Shown: one piece after another, positions 33,355 through 36,898 of the stretch
How the letters are laid out: each line of letters starts with the position of its first letter
How positions within the stretch are numbered: the stretch's first letter is position 1
DNA from: Halarcobacter sp.
GTDB taxonomy: Bacteria > Campylobacterota > Campylobacteria > Campylobacterales > Arcobacteraceae
DNA: 36,898 nucleotides
Assembly: GCA_030145305.1 (NCBI GenBank)
Contig: JAQYVX010000015.1
Coordinates: forward strand, 1 to 36,898
Direction: 5' to 3'
Translations under genes and position numbers: made by a program
The notes under the pieces: generated by a model
Told to the model about the DNA's origin: nothing
Databases searched by the model: none
What the model saw: the letters and a program-made list of their open reading frames with translations, nothing else

Positions 33355-34635
33355 TTATGAAGGCATTTTAAAACTTGACATATCCATTGGGTCAGTTTTT
33401 GCAATTTCTCTATATTTATTAACTGCAATTACAATATTTATAAAAAATAAAATATTTGAAACTATAAATAAACCTGCACCTAAATATAAAAATATAGGAC
33501 TCAAAAAAGAAGCAAGAATGAAAAATAATAAAGAAGAAGCATAAATATAAAATTGTAATCTAATACTACTTTCAATAATTAATTCTCTCATAGTAGGAAC
33601 AGTAAAATGGCCTTTTGAAGTTAAATGAAACCAACATAAAAAAGGAATGATTTTATAAACCATACCTTGTAAAAGTGAATATAAGAAACCTAAGGCAAAA
33701 ATAATACTTAATAAATATGAAATATCATTTTTTACAAAAGTCCAAATAAAAAGTGAAATAAGTAAAGAGTATAAAGATAATTTCCAATATAAAAGAGTTA
33801 CGTCAAAAATTGGTCTTTTTCTATTATTTAAACTATGTATTCCAAAGTAAGCAAATAATCCAATTATAAATAAGAAAAAAAATTTTAAGATTGTTATATC
33901 TATATCTAAAAACTCAAAAACCATATAAACAAAAAGTGAAAAAGCTAAAAGATAAGGTATTTTATTTTGTATAAATTTTGGAAAATCTTTTGCCACATAA
34001 AACATAGGAATAACTTGAAAAGAAACACCAATAATAAGTAAAGTAGCAAAACCAAACATTCCAAAAATAATATGTATTGCTACAAAAGAGTAATGATTTT
34101 GACCTATATTTTGGCCAATATGAGCACCTGCTAAGTGAAGCCCTAAAAGAATAGTTATAAGTCCTAGGATTGTGAAAATCCTCATAGCAACTACTGTTGA
34201 AGTTAAAAACTGTACTTTAAAGAGAAGTTTAATAGCTACAAAAAAGAAAGTCAAAAAGGCAATTGCTAGTAATATTGTTGCAAGAATTAATAAGAATTTT
34301 ATCTTATATATAAAATATAATGCAAAAAGTATAGTACCTAAACTCAAGCTCGCATGAACAATATTTGCAAATAAAATAGGTTTTTTTATAACAGCTCCTG
34401 CAAGTACTGGCATCATTTGTTGCATTGCACCTACTATTATCATTGATAAAATACCAAGAGTAAACAAATGTACAATCGCAATTGTTATATCAGAGTATCT
34501 ATTCATTATTAAATTAGCATCATTTAAGATAATCAAAGCACCAATTATTATTGCAAAAATTGGTGCTGTAAGGAAAAATCTAAAAGGAACAGATATAGGG
34601 GGAGCTTGATCTAGGGATAGACCTTGGTTAAACAT
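33355..34635 (-). CDS. Polytopic membrane protein, NnrS/haem-copper-oxidase-like
   Basis: A 426-residue, very hydrophobic protein with about 12 membrane helices. The N-terminus (PPISVPFRFFLTAPIFAII) and His residues inside or beside helices (IVHLFTLGILSMII followed by QQMMPVLAG; VHASLSLGTI; LHLAGAHIGQN; IHIIFGMFGF; CWFHL) recall the NnrS and haem-copper oxidase subunit I-like families, in which such His bind haem or metal. It follows the hemerythrin gene after one base, so the two form a unit. A role in nitric oxide or oxygen response is inferred from this partner and from the FNR-type box upstream. The exact family is uncertain. Confidence 0.75.
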   Translation of the reverse strand: MFNQGLSLDQAPPISVPFRFFLTAPIFAIIIGALIILNDANLIMNRYSDITIAIVHLFTLGILSMIIVGAMQQMMPVLAGAVIKKPILFANIVHASLSLGTILFALYFIYKIKFLLILATILLAIAFLTFFFVAIKLLFKVQFLTSTVVAMRIFTILGLITILLGLHLAGAHIGQNIGQNHYSFVAIHIIFGMFGFATLLIIGVSFQVIPMFYVAKDFPKFIQNKIPYLLAFSLFVYMVFEFLDIDITILKFFFLFIIGLFAYFGIHSLNNRKRPIFDVTLLYWKLSLYSLLISLFIWTFVKNDISYLLSIIFALGFLYSLLQGMVYKIIPFLCWFHLTSKGHFTVPTMRELIIESSIRLQFYIYASSLLFFILASFLSPIFLYLGAGLFIVSNILFFINIVIAVNKYREIAKTDPMDMSSFKMPS

Positions 34636-34636
34636 C

Positions 34637-35083
34637 TTATACTCTTTCTAATTCTTTCATTTGTAAAACTACATTTGAAGAATCTTGACTTAAATGTTGG
34701 TCAGCCATTCTATAAAGCATTTGTTCTTCTTTCATATTATGTTGTTGCATAAGCATCATAAGTGTTTCACTTAAACCAAAAAAATGATCTTTATTTTTAT
34801 TCTCTACATCATTTTTCATTTGATCTAATACTTGTAGCATTTGAGCATGTTCCATTCTCATCATTTGAGTGGGACCACCTTGCATACCTGTTTTTGCTTC
34901 AAAACTTGGGAACATAACTTTTTCTTCCATATCAAAATGATGTTGCATATCACTATAAAAAGAGGCAAATACTTTTTCTACTTCATTCCAATCTCCACTT
35001 GCCACTGTGTTCTCTAATTTAGCAAATTCTTCATCACATGCTCTATGATCTTTTGTTAAAAATGTAGTAATTGTCTCACTCAT
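34637..35083 (-). CDS. Hemerythrin-domain protein
   Basis: A 148-residue four-helix protein with the full set of di-iron ligands in hemerythrin order: H13 (KDHRACDEEF), H49 and E53 (HHFDMEEKVMFP), H79 (MEHAQM), and H115 and E119 (QQHNMKEEQMLY). Such proteins bind oxygen or nitric oxide, or repair iron centres (YtfE/NorA type). It is cytosolic, with no signal peptide. Met is unusually frequent. AAGGA precedes the ATG. It is the first gene of a two-gene unit with the NnrS-like membrane protein, and an FNR-type box lies upstream. Confidence 0.92.
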   Translation of the reverse strand: MSETITTFLTKDHRACDEEFAKLENTVASGDWNEVEKVFASFYSDMQHHFDMEEKVMFPSFEAKTGMQGGPTQMMRMEHAQMLQVLDQMKNDVENKNKDHFFGLSETLMMLMQQHNMKEEQMLYRMADQHLSQDSSNVVLQMKELERV

Positions 35084-35109
35084 TGTTTTTCCTTAATATT
35101 TTTTGTGAA

Positions 35110-35115
35110 ATTATA
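35110..35115 (-). promoter_or_regulatory. Promoter -10 of the hemerythrin unit
   Basis: Minus-strand TATGTATAATTTCAC gives a perfect TATAAT; the start site is expected near 35103, about 20 bases before the ATG. Confidence 0.7.
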
Positions 35116-35136
35116 CATAAATACTCTTTCTTTAGA

Positions 35137-35152
35137 ATTGATTGTTATCAAT
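35137..35152. promoter_or_regulatory. FNR/CRP-family operator
   Basis: ATTGATTGTTATCAAT contains a perfect TTGAT-N4-ATCAA (35138-35151), the FNR consensus. Its centre (35144.5) is about 41 bases upstream of the predicted hemerythrin start site, the class II activation position. Relative to the opposite promoter (-10 at 35169-35174) its centre is near -36, where binding would rather interfere. Confidence 0.7.
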
Positions 35153-35168
35153 ATTTTAAATGCTTTGG

Positions 35169-35174
35169 TATAAT
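35169..35174 (+). promoter_or_regulatory. Promoter -10 of the methyltransferase gene
   Basis: TTTGGTATAAT gives a perfect TATAAT 34 bases before the ATG at 35209, with TTAAGGA as ribosome binding site. Confidence 0.65.
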
Positions 35175-35208
35175 AAAAAATTAAAAAAGCTTAAGGACAA
35201 AATCAAAT

Positions 35209-36408
35209 ATGTACGAAGAACTAGATGTAATAATAAAAAATAGATTTATTGATGAATTTAAAGATGGATATCCATTAATTTCAAAAGAGTCATTAAATTC
35301 TTGGGAAAAAGTTTCAAAAGAAGGAACTATTCTTAATCTTTTAGATGAAAAAAGAAGATTTATTGCAAAAGCTTATCACGGAGTACAAAACAAAGGTATG
35401 GGTTGGGTCTTAACAAAAGAAAAAAAACAAAAAATAAATTTAGAATTTTTTAAAGATAAAATAAATAAAGCTATAAAATACAGAGAAGATTTTTACAATA
35501 ATAAAGAAACAACAGCTTTTAGAGTTTTAAATGGAGAAGGAGATAATTTAGGGGGTCTTACAATTGATTATTTTGATGGCTTTTATTTACTAACTTGGTA
35601 TAGCTTAGGAATTTATCAATTTAAAGATGAAATTATTGAAGCCCTTAAATCTGAAGTTTCATATAAAGGTATTTATCAAAAAAGAAGATTTGATACAAAA
35701 GGTCAATATTTAGAAAGCGATAATGATTTTGTTTTTGGAGAAAAAGCACCAGAACCACTGATAATTAAAGAAAATAATGAAAACTTTGCAATCTATTTAG
35801 ATGATGGCCCTATGGTTGGAGTATTTTTAGACCAAAGAGAAGTTAGAAAAACAATAAGAGATAAATATGCAAAAGATAAAACGGTATTAAATACTTTTTC
35901 TTATACAGGTGCATTTTCAGTATTTGCAGCCCGTGGAGGTGCAAAAAAAACAACAAGTGTTGATTTAGCAAATAGAAGCCGTGCAAAAACACAAGAACAA
36001 TTTGAAATCAATAATATAGATATAGAAAAACAAGAGATCATAGTTCAAGATGTTTTTGATTATTTTAATTTTGCAGTTAAAAAAGATTTTTTATTTGATA
36101 TGGTGGTAGTTGATCCTCCTAGTTTTGCAAGATCTAAAAAAAGAACTTTTTCTGTGGCAAAAGATTATGTAAAACTTTTAAAAGAGATTATACAAATCAC
36201 AAATAAAGATGGAATCATAGTTGCCTCAACAAATTGTGCAAACTTTGGAATGGTGACATTTAGAGATTTTATTGCAAAAGCATTTAAAGAATCACATAAA
36301 AAATATAAAATTGAAGAATCATTTTCTCTCCCAAAAGATTTTAAAGTTATTGACGAATTTCGAGAAAGCTCTTATTTAAAAGTGGTATTTATTAGAAAAT
36401 TATCATAA
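35209..36408 (+). CDS. RlmI-like 23S rRNA methyltransferase
   Basis: A 399-residue SAM-dependent RNA methyltransferase. The N-terminal third is PUA-like (LNLLDEKRRFIAKAYHG); the middle carries FRVLNGEGDNLGGLTIDYFDG and GVFLDQREVRKTIRD; the Rossmann domain has VLNTFSYTGAFSVFAARGGA (SAM site), TSVDLANRS and VVVDPPSFARSKK, then the SFSLPKDFKV end. This matches the RlmI/RlmK-C group that makes m5C or m7G in 23S rRNA. The target base cannot be decided from sequence. It is transcribed alone, divergent from the hemerythrin gene. Confidence 0.88.
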   Translation: MYEELDVIIKNRFIDEFKDGYPLISKESLNSWEKVSKEGTILNLLDEKRRFIAKAYHGVQNKGMGWVLTKEKKQKINLEFFKDKINKAIKYREDFYNNKETTAFRVLNGEGDNLGGLTIDYFDGFYLLTWYSLGIYQFKDEIIEALKSEVSYKGIYQKRRFDTKGQYLESDNDFVFGEKAPEPLIIKENNENFAIYLDDGPMVGVFLDQREVRKTIRDKYAKDKTVLNTFSYTGAFSVFAARGGAKKTTSVDLANRSRAKTQEQFEINNIDIEKQEIIVQDVFDYFNFAVKKDFLFDMVVVDPPSFARSKKRTFSVAKDYVKLLKEIIQITNKDGIIVASTNCANFGMVTFRDFIAKAFKESHKKYKIEESFSLPKDFKVIDEFRESSYLKVVFIRKLS

Positions 36409-36636
36409 ATAAAATATTAAAAAGGGGAGAGAACATTCTTCTTTAATTATAAAACTTTAAACTAGCATAGAAACTCATATTTGAAGACAAGTTCAAAAAC
36501 TTAAAAAATAAATACTCTTCCAAAATATCAAATAAATTCTAAAAAAAACAAAGACAACATAATAAATTAATTTATTTATTATAAAAAACTAGATAATCTA
36601 TGAAATTATATTTTAGACAACACTAAAGGCTAACGA
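36409..36636. other. AT-rich intergenic stretch
   Basis: This 228-base gap is the largest in the window and is looser than the rest. It holds AAAAGGGGAGAG just after the methyltransferase, a weak inverted repeat (ATAATAAAT at 36559-36567 with its complement at 36574-36582), and a possible -10 (TATATT at 36607-36612) before the last gene. No tRNA or convincing ORF was seen. Confidence 0.5.
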
Positions 36637-36898
36637 TTGTCAAAAGAACTAAAGAAAAAGCTAGATAAGAATAATATAGAAGAAGATATAGAAGAGATGT
36701 CAAATGCCCTAAACTTAAAAGAGTTAAGACGTGAGATAAAACAAGAGATATCATGTAGATTAAAACTTCTAAATTATAAACCAAATGAAATACTAGGTCT
36801 TGGAATATTAGATGGTTCTTTTAGTGTATATAAATTAAGTGGAATCAGTGCAGTTAATACTCCTTATAACTTTATTGTAACTTTTATAAGTGATGATT
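36637..36898 (+). CDS. VgrG-like type VI secretion spike protein, N-terminal fragment
   Basis: An open frame runs from TTG at 36637 to the window edge (87 codons). AAAGG at 36625-36629 is seven bases upstream of the TTG. The first 45 residues are charged and helical (SKELKKKLDKNNIEEDIEEM). Then comes SFSVYKLSGISAVNTPYNF and IVTFISDD, which resembles the VgrG/gp27-like start (a strand, then SGxEAxSxPYxFxxxxxSDD). VgrG (TssI) caps the Hcp tube of type VI secretion systems. The extra N-terminal segment is not typical. The call rests on a short match and the remainder is off the edge; an ATG at 36697 is an alternative start. Confidence 0.62.
   Translation, partial: MSKELKKKLDKNNIEEDIEEMSNALNLKELRREIKQEISCRLKLLNYKPNEILGLGILDGSFSVYKLSGISAVNTPYNFIVTFISDD

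Noticed and set aside
36559-36582. AT-only inverted repeat as a possible attachment site or origin
   Set aside because: A 9-bp AT-only dyad is expected by chance at this base composition. No integrase, tRNA or DnaA-box cluster accompanies it.

Overview
The window is AT-rich, densely packed chromosomal DNA. Nearly all of it is coding, neighbours often overlap by 1 to 11 bases, and most starts carry an AAGGA-type ribosome binding site. Protein similarity and gene order (pyrH-rpoZ-spoT-tyrS-FMN oxidoreductase-amidase; rplY-pth-LptG-type permease; glyA followed by a SPOR protein) point to Campylobacterota. Stand-alone trpE, argC/argH, CheV, and a sensor kinase with an HQWRQPL H-box suggest an Arcobacter-like genus. 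This rests on memory of families and synteny, not on a search.

Layout. 1-6.3 kb (+): end of glyA, a SPOR membrane protein, trpE, pdxJ-pdxA (pyridoxal phosphate synthesis), an AAA-type ATPase of unknown role, and pyrH. 6.3-12.4 kb (+): rpoZ, bifunctional spoT, tyrS, a nitronate monooxygenase-like enzyme and a cell-wall amidase whose signal peptide lies upstream of its first ATG. 12.4-15.5 kb (-): a small c-type cytochrome, rplY, pth, an LptF/LptG-type permease and a Nudix hydrolase. 15.5-19.0 kb (+): folD, lepB, rpiB, a 48-residue membrane ORF with a TTG start, and an HD-domain protein. 19.0-21.0 kb (-): a TonB-dependent receptor with Cys/Met/His features of copper receptors. 21.1-22.2 kb: three small uncharacterised genes. 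22.2-24.9 kb (-): nth and uvrB (DNA repair). 25.1-27.4 kb (+): a soluble histidine kinase fused to a tandem rhodanese module. 27.4-30.1 kb (-): greA-argC-LpxH-like phosphoesterase-membrane protein, overlapping end to end. 30.2-31.8 kb (+): a TcdA-like enzyme and cheV. 31.9-35.1 kb (-): hemerythrin, a polytopic NnrS/oxidase-like membrane protein, then argH. 35.2-36.4 kb (+): an RlmI-like methyltransferase. The right edge holds the start of a probable VgrG (type VI secretion spike) gene after a looser, AT-rich gap.

How parts fit. rpoZ and spoT link the RNA polymerase omega subunit with ppGpp metabolism, and a perfect 26-bp palindrome lies between them. The hemerythrin/membrane-protein pair has a perfect FNR-type box centred near -41 of its predicted start, which suggests control by oxygen or nitric oxide. 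The amidase, SPOR protein, LptG-type permease and LpxH-like protein all serve the envelope.

Most promising for novelty are the rhodanese-PAS-histidine kinase fusion (a possible sulfane-sulfur sensor) and the FNR-box hemerythrin/12-TM pair. No tRNA, rRNA, CRISPR array, transposase or complete mobile element was seen.
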